From NCBI RefSeq assembly GCF_028640845.1, contig NC_080542.1, positions 135,039,580 to 135,103,579 on the forward strand: a stretch of 64,000 nucleotides of DNA, read 5' to 3'. This DNA comes from Ahaetulla prasina. Taxonomy: Eukaryota; Chordata; Lepidosauria; Squamata; Colubridae. Every line of letters begins with the position of its first letter. Within the stretch, counting starts at the first letter, position 1. The position numbers were made by a program, and so were the translations under genes. A model generated the notes under the pieces. It was not told the DNA's origin and did not search any database. It saw only the letters and a list, made by a program, of their open reading frames with translations. Positions 42,949-53,823 of this stretch are shown here, one piece after another.

Positions 42949-44424
42949 ATGGAGAAGGAGAAGGAGAAGAAATGGCTTCCATCTCAGCATTCAATTTACA
43001 CTTTTAAAACAGGGCAGGAGGGGGAGGGAAGAGAAAGGAAAGAAAAATATTAAGCTCTTCATGAAGAGCAAAGAAAGCCTTGAAGTATTTCAGATGAGAG
43101 AGATGAAAATCCGTATTCCAACTGTCTGAAAGCTGAAATATTGTATTTTGGATCTCTCTCATTCTTTTGTGAATTGGGGGTAGGGGTATCACTGCTTATG
43201 TTAAAGTAGAAAGATATTCCCAATAAGCCCGTTTTGTATTTCTGCAGAAATCCAGAGCAACCAATTCATTCTACAAAATGAAGGAAAACATTGGTCGTAG
43301 GTTAAGGTATCCTATTTTGTACACCTTATCCTTTTCTTCCCTTCCTCCTTCCCCCAACCCCCTTCTTTTCAAATTATGTATTTATCTCTCAGCCCAAGGA
43401 CAGCCAATGGTTAAGTGCCAAAGAGAAAACCCATTGTGACAGGCAGGTCTCTGCACAATCATCAGAAGAACTAGCTATTATAGCCAATTTAATAGCTTGA
43501 AAATGAACTCATTAGTGCTCCTTTATCACTAGAAAAAAGTCTATTAAATCCGGATGTGTGAAGAAGCTGTGCAGAGACTCATTTCCATCCTGCTGATGAC
43601 CTGAACAAATCGGAAAAATGGTTTTCAAGGAAAAGGGTCAGGCTTGGCTGCAATGTGATATTTTTCTTTTACAGGTTTCTCTCCTTCAGGTTTTGGGTGC
43701 AATTAATTTTCATTTGTACAGCATTCGCTCTTCTCTTCCCCCGCCCACCATTGTGTTTCCCTCATCCATATACACGCCTGCTTATTCACTTGCCATATTG
43801 GTCTGCCATGCACTTGATGCCATAATATTGCTGTTCTTAAATTGGGCAAGCAAACACATGGTCTGAATCACAGTTTGTATTAGTGCCATGCCAAAGAGAG
43901 AGAGGGGTGGGGGAGAGAGAGAGACGGTTCTCTCCTCCCTCCCCCCCATCATCAGTTTGATCAAAGAGAATTGGTTGTTGAAACTTGCTTGAAAAGGACA
44001 AGAGAATTTTGGTGAAATTCTTGTAAATGGATAATGTGCAAACTGTGATATCTGTCTCGTCTCTATACAGATGTGTGACATCTTACACTCCCAGCCTACA
44101 AAATCTTTCTGCCAGTTCCTGCAGAACAAGTTTTTTTTTTAAGTGGGGGAGGCAGAAATGTTTAGGCGCTGCAGAAAAATGCATAGAAAAACAAAAATAT
44201 TTTTTCGTAGTGGAAGAAAATGTTTGAGAAATTACACTGCAGTGCAGATTTTAGTATTTTATGCATATTATAGTATAGAATAATGATGCGGTAAAAATTC
44301 AGTATATTATACTTAACATAATGTGATGACACCCACCTAAAATTCACAACTAATCATTGCTAATTAAAATACCTCTAATTTAGAACTCCATCAATTTATG
44401 TTAACAGTCCCTTTTCAGTTTTTA
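42949..44424. other. unique-looking non-coding DNA
   Basis: A GA-rich run at 43896-43923. 43470-43625 is a candidate conserved block by appearance. No supported gene. Confidence 0.35.
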
Positions 44425-44515
44425 ATTTATTTGTTTATTTTATGTATTAAATTTATTGTCTACCCATCTCACGATGGGTGACAAGGCGATTCGGGGCAGC
44501 TTAAGTTAACTTTGG
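44425..44515 (-). repeat. LINE-like 3' end fragment
   Basis: Complement of 'gagatgggtagacaataaattt' with the 'gctgccccgaatcgcc' core, related to the tails at 14466 and 26440. Confidence 0.45.
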
Positions 44516-44831
44516 ATGATTTATTTTTTTAATTTTTTAAAAACATTCTAATTGTTTTATATTATTGTTTTATGATATTGAAAGCCAACCTGAGTCTCTT
44601 GAAATAAATTTACTGTAGTTCTATGTGTTTCTTTTTATAAATTGAATAAAAAAATAATTTGGAGTTCAAATTGAAGTAAGGACTGGACTCTATTTTACCG
44701 TAATCAAATTTTAATTTAAAATTATTAAATTTTATTAATATTCTGTCTGTTATTTCAATTGTCTTTCCTGGAGATAAGGAAGTCATTCTATCTTATGTCT
44801 GAAAAAATTGTGAATTCTTGTAAAAAATAAT
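44516..44831. other. AT-rich non-coding DNA
   Basis: Nothing recognised. Confidence 0.4.
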
Positions 44832-45124
44832 ACAGATAGTCCTTGAGTTATGACCACAATTAAGCCCAAAATTTATGTTGTTAAGTGAGTTTTGCCCCAT
44901 TTTATGACCATTCTTGCCACAGTTGTTGATCACATGACATTGGGACACTGCAATTTTGTGGTCATAAGTATGAACCAGTTGCCAAGCATCTGAATTTTGT
45001 TCACATGATCATGGGAATGCTACAAAGATCATAACTGTGAAAAATGCTCATGTCACAGTTTTCAGTGCTGTTGTTACTTCGGGCGGTCATTAAATGAACT
45101 GTTGTAAATCAAGGACTACCTGTA
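44832..45124. mobile_element. MITE of the 'gtcctcaacttatgacc' family, both ends present
   Basis: Left 'acagatagtccttgagttatgacc', right 'taaatcaaggactacctgta', clear inverted termini. Opposite internal orientation to the copy at 21840. Confidence 0.8.
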
Positions 45125-46029
45125 TTCCCCCCAAAAAATTTCTTTTATACTGCTCTAATTCAAGAGGTATTGCACAGAGCAATCCACTTCATATTTGTTT
45201 AAATTTGGACTGGGGAGCAAAATAGGGGTAGGCAGGATGTCTTAACCCTCTGAAAAATTCAAAGATTTTATGTTCATTTTATCTATTGCTATACACTTCT
45301 TTCTCTTTGCATGCTGTGTGAGGATGGTTTTTTTAATTCTTTTTTTATTATTATTGAAATCAAAGGCCCAATAAATCAGAGCATGTAGATAAACCCAAAA
45401 TACCAAAATCATTTTTGGGATTCTGTTTTAATTTAGCTTTATGCCCTTGAATGAAATTAAATATTGAACTTTTAGTTCCGTTGCCATGAACTGATTATAT
45501 GTGATTATTCTCAATCTTTTGAGAGTGATAGATGCCAAAGGGACTAAATTCTAAATTGGCAGAAATGAGTTTTATTTTTTTGCTCCATTCATTTTTTTAA
45601 CTCAATTCCTTTCTATTATGTTTATGAAAAAAAATATCTTACAAATTGGGGTGAGGACCTAAAAAGATTTTCATCCATCTCCAGCCTACAATACAGTATT
45701 AACATAACATTTTTCATAAAATAATGCACTTTTCTCGGTACTGTTGAGAATAATATAATTAAATTATTCACAATGCTCTAATAATGCAAATGAACTCATG
45801 TTTCATTTCTTCCAGAATTAAAGCACCTTTTTTTATTTCTGTAATTCTTATCAGTTAAGATTGTTGTTTCTTCATGCCTGCCTTTCTCACAATTGCTGAG
45901 GTGGGGATACAGAAATAATCTGGAAAGAAAATCTCAATGTGGAAAAAAAAAGGAGGTTTTCAAAACATGTAGACTAAAGATAAGGTGGAAATTTCAGTCT
46001 ATCTCTAAAATAAGGCATCAATTCTTCTA
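45125..46029. other. unique-looking AT-rich non-coding DNA
   Basis: Nothing recognised. Confidence 0.4.
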
Positions 46030-46155
46030 TTAGGTCAGTGGTTTTCAACTTTGATAACTTACGATACATGGACTTCAAGTCCCAAAATTTCCCAGCCAAC
46101 ATTCCTCTTATATATAAAATGTTATGCATAAGGGACTCCAGGAGAAAGTTGATTA
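46030..46155 (+). repeat. left copy of a duplicated segment beside an RTE fragment
   Basis: Contains half of the 'gacttcaactccc' hAT family, then 'cccagccaacattcctctta', 'gttatgcataagggactcc' and 'gagaaagttgattac'. Repeated at 46872-46955. Confidence 0.65.
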
Positions 46156-46239
46156 CATAGAACTGGTAAATGATGTTGTTTTCTTCTCACAAGACTCAGA
46201 AGAGCCAGGTTATGTTTAATACATTCATCAAAGAAAGAA

Positions 46240-46860
46240 TTTTTTTTAATCTGGAGAAGAAGATGTAGTAGAAGATGTAGTAGACTACTGCACATACTTT
46301 GGCCAACGAATCTCAATGGAAGGTGATACAATAAAGGAAACTCAACAATATGTTAGCTATTGGCAGGCATTCAACAAGCTAAACATAATTTTCAAGAACA
46401 ACCTCCCCCTATGCCTGAAGAGAAAAGTTTTCGATCAGTGTGTGCTACCTGTTCTAACATATGCTGGTAAAACATGGACACTCACCTCACAATCGTTATA
46501 AAAGCTACGAGTGGCACAAAGAGACATGGAAAGAGAAATGCTCAATATCATAAGACAAGACAGAAAGACCTGCACATGGATTAGAGAACAGACATAGGTA
46601 TACAATATTATCAAGAGAGTAAAAGAATTGAAATGGAAATGGGCTGGTCACATAGCAAGAACAACTGATGGCAAGGGGACCAAGGCAGTCATAGAATGGA
46701 TCACACTTGATTAAAATGTTCACAAAAGAGACCTAAAACAAGATGGATCGATGACTTCAGTGAGTATTGTGGGCCCAACTAGCAAAAGGAAGTTCAGGCC
46801 CATATTGGTTGGAAACATGCGGAAGACCCCTTTATCCTGCAGTAGAGAGACAATGGCTAA
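46240..46860 (+). mobile_element. RTE/BovB-type LINE fragment (C-terminal part of ORF)
   Basis: Translation across frames gives CVLPVLTYAGKTWTLTSQSL, preceded by WQAFNKLNIIFKNNLPLCL. Then come VAQRDMEREMLNIIRQDRK, ELKWKWAGHIAR and RWIDDFSEYCGPN. This is the region downstream of the reverse-transcriptase core in BovB/RTE elements. It has several stops (for example after SQSL) and lacks the catalytic core and 3' end. Confidence 0.75.
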
Positions 46861-46871
46861 AATGATGTTGT

Positions 46872-46955
46872 GGACTTTAACTCCCAAAATTTCCAAGCCA
46901 ACATTTGCCTTATAGATAATGCTATGCGTAAGGGACTCTGTGAGAAAGATGACCT
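46872..46955 (+). repeat. right copy of the duplicated segment beside an RTE fragment
   Basis: 'ggactttaactcccaaaatttccaagccaacatt', 'gctatgcgtaagggactct', 'gagaaagatgacctaac'. Same order as 46070-46155, with about 15-20% divergence by eye. Confidence 0.65.
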
Positions 46956-47735
46956 AACTGCTCATAAATTCTTTACTCCAATGCATTTTACTCACTGGCA
47001 AGTAAGAATTGGTATTACAAACCTTCTTTCCAAGATTCTATAAACTTATCTCCTCTTGTTGTCATTAAACCTAATCAATAAGATTCTGTGTAAGTCTTGC
47101 TTCCTTGAATTTGCACTGCTTGATATAACCTTTCCAAGAGGAATTATGGGTTTGAACTGATTCCAAGTGAATAGACCCAGTGGTATTTGGGAAGCTGTTC
47201 ATTTGCCACCATCTTCATTTGTCCAACCCTAAAACAGCAGATTTTAAAGCAGGAAAAGGAAAATGGTCGGATATTAACTGCAAGCCCTACAATCTCAGAG
47301 GATTACAAATCCCATCATGAGTGGTGAGAAAGTGATACTCAACTGATTGTTCCACAATCAGCTGTGGAGGTCTTTTTTTCAATCATTTGAACTTTAGTCA
47401 TTTGAATTTGAACAATCATTCAACTGACCATGGGAATCATTTGTTCAATTGAATGAACTGTGCAGCACCATTTTCTGTCCCCAGTCTTAGGGAGTAGATC
47501 AAAATTGGTACCACCACTTCTGTTGTCAGGCATTCTTATCTCTAATCTTTAGAGAAATCTGCACTTTAGTCCCATAGTTTTGGATTGTAACCTCTGTTTC
47601 TTTTAGGTATTATAGTTCAGTTCTGATTATAGGCCTACTTTCTTTCCTTGTTGGTTTATAATCACTGTGCTTTCTATTGATTTTGTGTGTTTTTAAAATC
47701 AAGAGAATAAATAGATATTCTACAGTAGTAAAATC
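46956..47735. other. unique-looking non-coding DNA
   Basis: Nothing recognised. Confidence 0.4.
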
Positions 47736-47910
47736 ACAGTCATGGTCACCAGATGTCTTGCTTAAAGACCATGAAGTTAAGTAAGATTTGCTTAACGGTC
47801 GGGGCAGAAGTAAGGTTTTAAGTCCATCATAGTCATATATGGCTTAATAATTGTATTGCTTAGCAATGGAGTTACCAATCCCAGTTGTGATTGTTAATTG
47901 AAGACTACTG
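47736..47910. mobile_element. MITE fragment, 'gtcctcaacttatgacc' family
   Basis: 'aagtaagatttgcttaacggtc', 'gcttagcaatggagtt' and 'ttgttaattgaagactactg'. Shortened copy. Confidence 0.5.
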
Positions 47911-48099
47911 CTATTTAAAATGGACAGTCAGATGAGGTGACCCAAACTCATTGGTAGCCTCATACTGCAATGAACAAGGACAAACATTCAATTTTCCAGT
48001 TACTAAGATTGTTGGATGAGCAGCCCCAAAAATAGCCAGGGAAGTGAGGGAAACAGGCCCCTCATCAGTCGATAGGAATGCTAATTTATCACCAGCCTT

Positions 48100-48185
48100 A
48101 GAATAGAATAGAATAGAATAGAATAGAATAGAATAGAATAGAATAGAATAGAATAGAATAGAATAGAATAGAATAGAATAGAATT
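48100..48185. repeat. (GAATA)n pentanucleotide array
   Basis: About 17 perfect units. Confidence 0.95.
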
Positions 48186-48275
48186 TTATTGGCCAAGTGT
48201 GATTGGACACACAAGGAATTTGTCTTGGTGCATATGCTCTCAGTGTACATAAAAGAAAAGAAAAAAAAAGAAGAC
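48100..48275 (-). mobile_element. snake CR1-type LINE 3' end with (AATAG)n array
   Basis: Short copy: the array (48100-48185), 'ttggccaagtgtgattggacacacaagg' and 'ttggtgcatatgctctcagtgtacataaaagaaaag'. Truncated at the LINE side near 48275. Confidence 0.85.
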
Positions 48276-48545
48276 AAGGGCTGGGCAGAAAGAGCAAATG
48301 ACAGCTAATGGCTTAAAAGCCAGCTATCAACACACCCCAATCAACATCTAAAAAGACACATACAACATACACTATAAATACCACACAGAGAACAGCACAC
48401 ACTCTGTTAGAGAAAATTTCCCTGAAGATGGGCTCCAGCATGAATCCGAAAGCTCAGAAGACACAACCTCTGGTCCCGGTGACCGACTCAAATTGGATCC
48501 TGCAACATTATGCTGGGATACGTATATTCACCTTCATTTGTGAAA
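48276..48545 (+). mobile_element. Penelope-like terminal repeat, family D
   Basis: 'caatcaacatctaaaaagacacatacaac', 'ataaataccacacagagaacagcacac', the hammerhead core, then 'gaagacacaacctctggtcccggtgacc' and 'gcaacattatgctgggatac'. No coding region. Assignment rests on the ribozyme core. Confidence 0.55.
48422..48455 (+). ncRNA. hammerhead ribozyme core, family D
   Basis: CUGAAGA 48422-48428, one extra U, helix II GGGCUC (48430-48435) with GAAUCC (48442-48447), five of six pairs including one G-U, loop CAGCAU, GAAA 48448-48451, GCUC. The palindrome AGCU gives a two-pair helix III and C48455 is the expected cleavage site. Helix I is not evident. Confidence 0.55.
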
Positions 48546-48756
48546 ACTTTTGTAGATTTCCCGATTCCTTTGCTCCTTCCTTTCTAAATGACAAATAAAT
48601 GAAATCAATGTCTCTGAAGTCCACTAAAAAGGTGGGACATTGAGTTCTGTGTAATCCTCAAAATTGTAAGATGCTCCATATCCTGCCTTGAAGACTAAGA
48701 CAAGTACTTATTAAAGAGTAACAGCATTTCCTCTCCTGCCATTCTGACTTAAAATA

Positions 48757-49153
48757 CAGGTGGTTCTCAAGTTATGACGGTAATTGAGCCTGGCAATTAT
48801 GATCACAAGTCATGAACGTCATAAAGCAGATCACCAAATGCTTGGGCCCAATACAGCAGATATTAAGCAAAACTGTGAATACTTTTATTGTTAAGCAAAT
48901 CCGTCGTCCACCAGGAGCCAGGTTTTTCCAGAAATGGAAAGTAAACATCAGTTTCTGACAAAAATGTCATAAAACATGGTTGCATGATCAGAGAGCACTG
49001 AAAATGGCTGTTTTGGAACTGGTTGCCCAAAACGTGGTCACCTGATCATGGGGGGTGGGGAAGTATCAGAATTTCAGAACTAGTTCACACAGCTTTTTGG
49101 GGTCTACTGTAACAATCACTAAGCACCTGGTTGTAAGCTGAACACTATCTGTA
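48757..49153. mobile_element. MITE of the 'gtcctcaacttatgacc' family
   Basis: Left 'acaggtggttctcaagttatgacggtaattgagcc', right 'ctggttgtaagctgaacactatctgta'. Internal 'gtggtcacctgatcatgggg'. Confidence 0.7.
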
Positions 49154-50335
49154 CTTTTCCAGCTATATGCAGTGGGTGACTGCATCATTATTTTGCAGAA
49201 CCCCCAAAGAAGACAATTTTCTTGATTTTGGCACTGAGTATTCAGTGTTCTGTTCTGATGAGTTGAGAGTTCCCATGCTATTTTATTTTTTTAACCATAT
49301 TGTTTTTCTGTTTTTCCTCTACCTTGCTATAATTGTAGTATTTGGATCTTATCTTATGACTATGTTTTTAAATGGTTATAAACTGGAATAGTGGAATCGA
49401 AATCTCTCCATGTAGAAATTATTCTGCTACAATCCTTATCTGGAGTAGTTTAAGATGACTGTCTATATACAGTAGGTAGAAAGTGGAAGAAAATGTTATA
49501 ATAGACCAGTGTAGAAAATTATGGCCAGCTTAACAATATTCCGATTGCTGCTACAATTACCTAAGAAACACACTTTTAAGGACTCTGCCCGATCTCAAAC
49601 ACCACATACCACATCTTTCAGTCTTACAATAGGACTGCTAGGTTATTATAAAGCATTGTTACATGTGTACAATCACTTTGGAGAATTGCTTCAATGCCCT
49701 TTGCCTGGGGAGGCTTTTGAGTTTACACACTATAAATTTGTATGTTTTTAAAAAATGAGGTCTTTTTTTAAGAGCCCATCTATGAGCTAGTAACTAGTGG
49801 GAACATATTTATTGTCATGAACTTAATTTAGTGTTATCTGAAGTCCTATTTTTCCTGTTTGAAAGTCTTTTTGCATACATCACTGGGATTGTTAAGCTTT
49901 CACAAAGCCGAACAGGGGGCGAGGGATAGCCTTTATATAAGATGCGCACTGTAAAACTGCTGCCTTTTTAATTCTCTTTTTCTCCCACAGTATGTACCGT
50001 ATAAGAAAAGAACATGGTCACCTATCTCCTTGCTGGAGAAACTGTCATTTTTAATCCATTTATACATGGTACTTAAGTTGCCTTAAGCAAAACAAGAGAG
50101 CTTTAAAGGGGAATTAATGTCATTTGACAATAACAAACTATAGTTTCTCCCCTTCTTTCCAGATCTTCTAGATGTAAAAAATATTCCTCTGAAAAAAGAG
50201 ACTGCAGGTTCTTCTAAGACAATTGGGGGGGACGGACAATGTTGAAACTTTATTTTAGAATAAAGTGGACCCATTAGTGGAAACATGATAAATATTACAA
50301 GATGCATATCTATCTATCATCTGTCTGTCTTTCAA
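49154..50335. other. unique-looking non-coding DNA
   Basis: No gene supported. Confidence 0.4.
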
Positions 50336-50460
50336 TCAATCAGAATAGAGCTGGAGACTCTATACCATTTCAAACAGGTGGCTTTCCAGTCTTTTCGTAA
50401 AAATCTCCAGTGATGAAGCACCTGTTCCATGGTTAATTATTCTCACTGTTAGAATCTATC
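50336..50460 (-). mobile_element. CR1-type LINE fragment, second family
   Basis: Complement of the tail: 'ctttccagtcttttcgtaaaaatctccagtgatgaagcacctg..ggttaattattctcactgttag'. Short and decayed. Confidence 0.6.
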
Positions 50461-50470
50461 CATCTATCTA

Positions 50471-50705
50471 TCATCAATATTATCTCCCACCTTTTTTTCA
50501 TATACCACGCAAGGCAGCGAACATATGTAATATACTTTCCTACTAATTTCCCATCAGTGACAACCCTGTTGAGCTGGGATGGCTAAGACTGAGTGACTGG
50601 CCCAAAATTACTTTGTCAGTTTTCATGTCTGAAGTCTAGAACTCACAGTCTCCTGGTTTCTAAGCCAGCATCTTAACCACCATACCGAATTGGCTCTCAT
50701 TAAAT
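50471..50705 (-). mobile_element. tRNA-derived SINE, reverse copy
   Basis: 'gagtgactggcccaaaattac', 'cagtctcctggtttctaagccagcatcttaaccacca' matches the complement of the SINE at 12945. The tRNA-like head lies at the right end. Confidence 0.75.
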
Positions 50706-51377
50706 TACTCAGAAGTATTCTTCCATGTTCTCTTCTTCTTTTTTTTAGCTGCTCTTAACACAAACACTAAATTTACTCATTTGTACTGGTATTTCCATGC
50801 CAGTTTATACTACAATGACTCCAAGTGGCAGAAATAGGGGTCAAAACATCAAAACAGTGGTACTTAAATAATGACAATAGGACTAATTAAGAGAAGTAGA
50901 TTGTAAAAGGAATTTTTCCAGATGTTTTCTTCCAGAACTAAATCTTAAAATCCCCTTTTGAAATTCATCAGGGAGGTGAGACAAACTGTTCAACAGAAGG
51001 GACAGTTATGAAGGTCCTAATCCAGGAGAAAAAAAATTCTCTTGGAGTTGGATTCTTAGCAGGATTTTACAAAATAAATAGATTTACTTCAGAGAAGATG
51101 AGATTTGGAGATGGTCAATATCAATAGATAATATAGAGATTTACTTTACTGACATGCAACCAATTATCACTATCACAGATTCATTTCCAAAGAATGTCCT
51201 GTTTAAGTCAGATCACAGCTTTTGGTAATTTGAAAATTGGTTTTCAAGAAAATATTATTGGAGAACAAGGTACAAGATTTCAACTGCTTATCACATTCCC
51301 TTCATTATTTGTACTTACTTGTTTAAATATTTCTAAAATAAAAATATTTTTATGGCAATAGGTGCATGCTAAAATAT
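50706..51377. other. unique-looking non-coding DNA
   Basis: Nothing recognised. Confidence 0.4.
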
Positions 51378-51790
51378 GTACCATATTTTTCAGACTATAG
51401 GACACACCGGTGTATAAGACACACCAACATTTTTAAGAGGCAAGCAATAAAAAAAGTTTTTGCCCTCCCTGATCCCCAGGAGCACTCTGCAGGCCTCCCA
51501 AAGCCTCTGCACACCCCATTTTTGTGAAAAATGGGCCCCTTTTTTGCCCATTTTTGGCAAAAATGGGGGCGTTTTTGCCCTCCCCAGCTCACAAGAGCAC
51601 TCTGCAGGCCTCCCAAAGCCTCTGCACTCCGTTTTTTCGAAAAATGGACCTGTTTTTCACAAAAATGGGAAGTGTGGGGCGGGGCTTCAGAAGGCCAAAA
51701 ATGGCTGTATTCAGTATATAAGATGCACCAACATTTCCACCCTCTTTTAGGGGGGAAAAAGTGCATTTATACTCCAAAAAGTACGGTATA
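51378..51790. mobile_element. DNA element with TIRs 'accrtatttttcagactataggac'
   Basis: Left end 'gtaccatatttttcagactataggacacacc' and right end 'ggtgcatcttatatactg..ccaaaaagtacggtat' (complement) are inverted around TA dinucleotides. The interior holds a direct duplication of 'agcactctgcaggcctcccaaagcctctgcac' (51481-51512 and 51596-51627). Non-coding. Superfamily not assigned. Confidence 0.65.
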
Positions 51791-51839
51791 TGCAGGAAAG
51801 TAGATAATACCAATAAAAGAGAATATTTGTATCTCAGGG

Positions 51840-51935
51840 TTGAAATGAAAGGTCCTGTTGTTCTCTGAGCTTGGTTGTTTTCTTGCAGACGTTTCATTAC
51901 CCAAATTAGGTGACATCATCAGTGCTAATCAGACA
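51840..51935 (-). mobile_element. Penelope-like terminal repeat, family B
   Basis: Complement of 'agcactgatgatgtcaccta', 'gggtaatgaaacgtctgcaag', 'aaaacaaccaagctcagagaacaac'. Single copy in the reverse orientation. Confidence 0.6.
51888..51922 (-). ncRNA. hammerhead ribozyme core, family B (best preserved copy)
   Basis: Minus strand: CUGAUGA (51922-51916), one extra U, helix II GUCACC with GGUAAU (one C-A mismatch and one G-U) around UAAUUUG, GAAA (51895-51892), CGUC with palindromic ACGU. Helix I pairs GCA, just before the core, with UGC, just after the cleavage-site C. All invariant bases are intact. Confidence 0.7.
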
Positions 51936-52817
51936 ACTCAAAGTAGATAATTTTGCAATGTTTTACTGGTTCCTTCCTTTTATGTTACTACAAATAGGCT
52001 GAGTCGCTTTTTGCAAATTGGCCTGCCATATATAAATCTAGCAAACAAAACATTAAAATTACATAGAAATAATGCCAGGTAGAGAAATTCTACATTTTTT
52101 TCTAACCCATTTTCATTCATTTTGATGAAAGTTTGTTAATATAGAAGCTTCTTACAGAGAATTGGGAACATTCTCAGGTAGGGATGTATGATGTTTTTCC
52201 ATTTACTGGATGATAAAAGTAAAAAATAGATGCATGTTTGAATTGAATTCTGGCTTTCCTCCTTTTTCTCCAGTTTTTCCATCTAAGAAGTAGATTTTCC
52301 TATCATTATTTATCCTCCCGTTATCAAATACCGTTTCTACGTACACAAAGAAGAATAGAGATAAAACACGCAAAGTTATCTTTGTCTCCTGGGGATAATA
52401 AATTAATGACTAGGAATCGTATCTAATATGGTAAAGGATAATCATCCTGTAAAACTCACACTCTTGATTTATTATTTTCACATCTTCAAAAGAATTGTTA
52501 CACTCCTTCTAATAAGGAAATGGCAATTAAGCTTTGTTTTGTATCAGCTTGTTGAAAATGTCAATATCATGTTAATCATCAGCATAACAACAATTACCTA
52601 GTGACTTGTGCAACATATGTTGTGTAAATCTTTTGAAAGGTCACAAATTATGTTTTGTTCTTTTTAGTTGGGAGGAAGATGTTACCCAGGAAATATAAGA
52701 CTGAAAGAGTCACACAACTTTTAATTTTCTATGGTAGATCATTCAGCAACATCCAGATGTTTTGGCATTTGAAGAAGTTGCAGTAAAGCAGTGACAAGCC
52801 TTCAAGTTGCTAGAGTC
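51936..52817. other. unique DNA with candidate conserved block
   Basis: No gene. 52480-52660 is clean, AT-rich, non-repetitive sequence with several ATTA and CAATTA words. Confidence 0.35.
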
Positions 52818-52875
52818 AAGAAGGAAGGGAGGGAGGGAGGGAGGGAGGGAGGGAGGAAGCAAGGAAGGAAGGAAA
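52818..52875. repeat. (GGGA)n-(GGAA)n microsatellite
   Basis: About ten tetramer units changing phase from GGGA to AGGA/GGAA. Confidence 0.9.
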
Positions 52876-53257
52876 GCCATCTCATGTACATCAGTAATTT
52901 GCCTAGTAAGAGATTAAAGACTGGATCTAAAATGAATTTAACACTGCAGAACAAGTGTTGAATTTCCAGAAATAAAGGACAAATTTTGTCTCCTCCAATG
53001 TATTCTTATTCCTATCAATGATGTATTGTTTATCGTTTAATTTTAAAAGATCTTTTATTCTTCAAAATTGAGTTCTTACAAGATGGTATAAAACACACAA
53101 ATGGACATACAACATAGTAGTGTACACATCATTTACACAATCAGGACATCCAATAGTGGTTGCTTTATCTGATTGGGAATAAGAATTGCCACTGAAATCA
53201 GTCAAAATTTATTTTTGGTATTCAGAATTTTTACCCCAGTGTACTCAATAGCTTTTT
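52876..53257. other. unique-looking non-coding DNA
   Basis: Nothing recognised. Confidence 0.4.
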
Positions 53258-53293
53258 TCTTGCTTGCTTGCTTGCTTGCTTGCTTTTTCCTTT

Positions 53294-53339
<46 letters not shown>

Positions 53340-53391
53340 TTCCTTCCTTCCTTCCTTCCTTCCTTCCTTCCTTCCTTCCTTCCTTCCTTCT
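53258..53391. repeat. compound (TTGC)n-(TTTC)n-(TTCC)n microsatellite
   Basis: Three tetramer arrays joined end to end: about 5, 11 and 14 units. Serine/phenylalanine-rich frames across it are artefacts. Confidence 0.95.
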
Positions 53392-53823
53392 GTTTTGCCA
53401 CCCAACTTCCTATAAGGTACTCAGGGCAGCTTATAGACTATAAAATAAATAGAAAAATAATTAAAATAAATCAAAATAGTAAAACAGCAGATTGAAATAT
53501 TTTAAACTATATAAAACCTATTGTAGGAAAAATAGGCTCAACGAACGTTATGTATATAACCTTGAGTGCATGGATGTCGAATGAAAAGGATATAAATAGT
53601 ACAAATAAATAGATTAACATATACATATATATTGATTATAATAGAATATGTAAATCAATGAGAAGTTATGTAAAAGCTTTGCTGCAGCCTATAAGGTATT
53701 GCTGAGTTAATGTCATAAGTCAGAGAATAAATTAACAATGAAATAAGCACAGGCTTGCCTCAATGAACAGGGATTCTAAAGCTGTAAGAGACATTCTATC
53801 AGCAGTATAGAATTAGTATAGAC
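53392..53823. other. LINE-like tail then unique DNA
   Basis: 'tgccacccaacttcctataaggtactcagggcagcttatagact' resembles a LINE/SINE 3' end with the microsatellite at its tail. The remainder has no recognised feature. Confidence 0.4.

Noticed and set aside
42850..43129. Lysine/glutamate-rich proteins
   Set aside because: Translation of the (GAAA)n microsatellite; the same applies to frames over 2192-2273, 53258-53391, 57846-57905 and 60236-60293.
51395..51897. Overlapping frames on both strands around 51.5 kb
   Set aside because: They are readings of the duplicated module in a DNA transposon.
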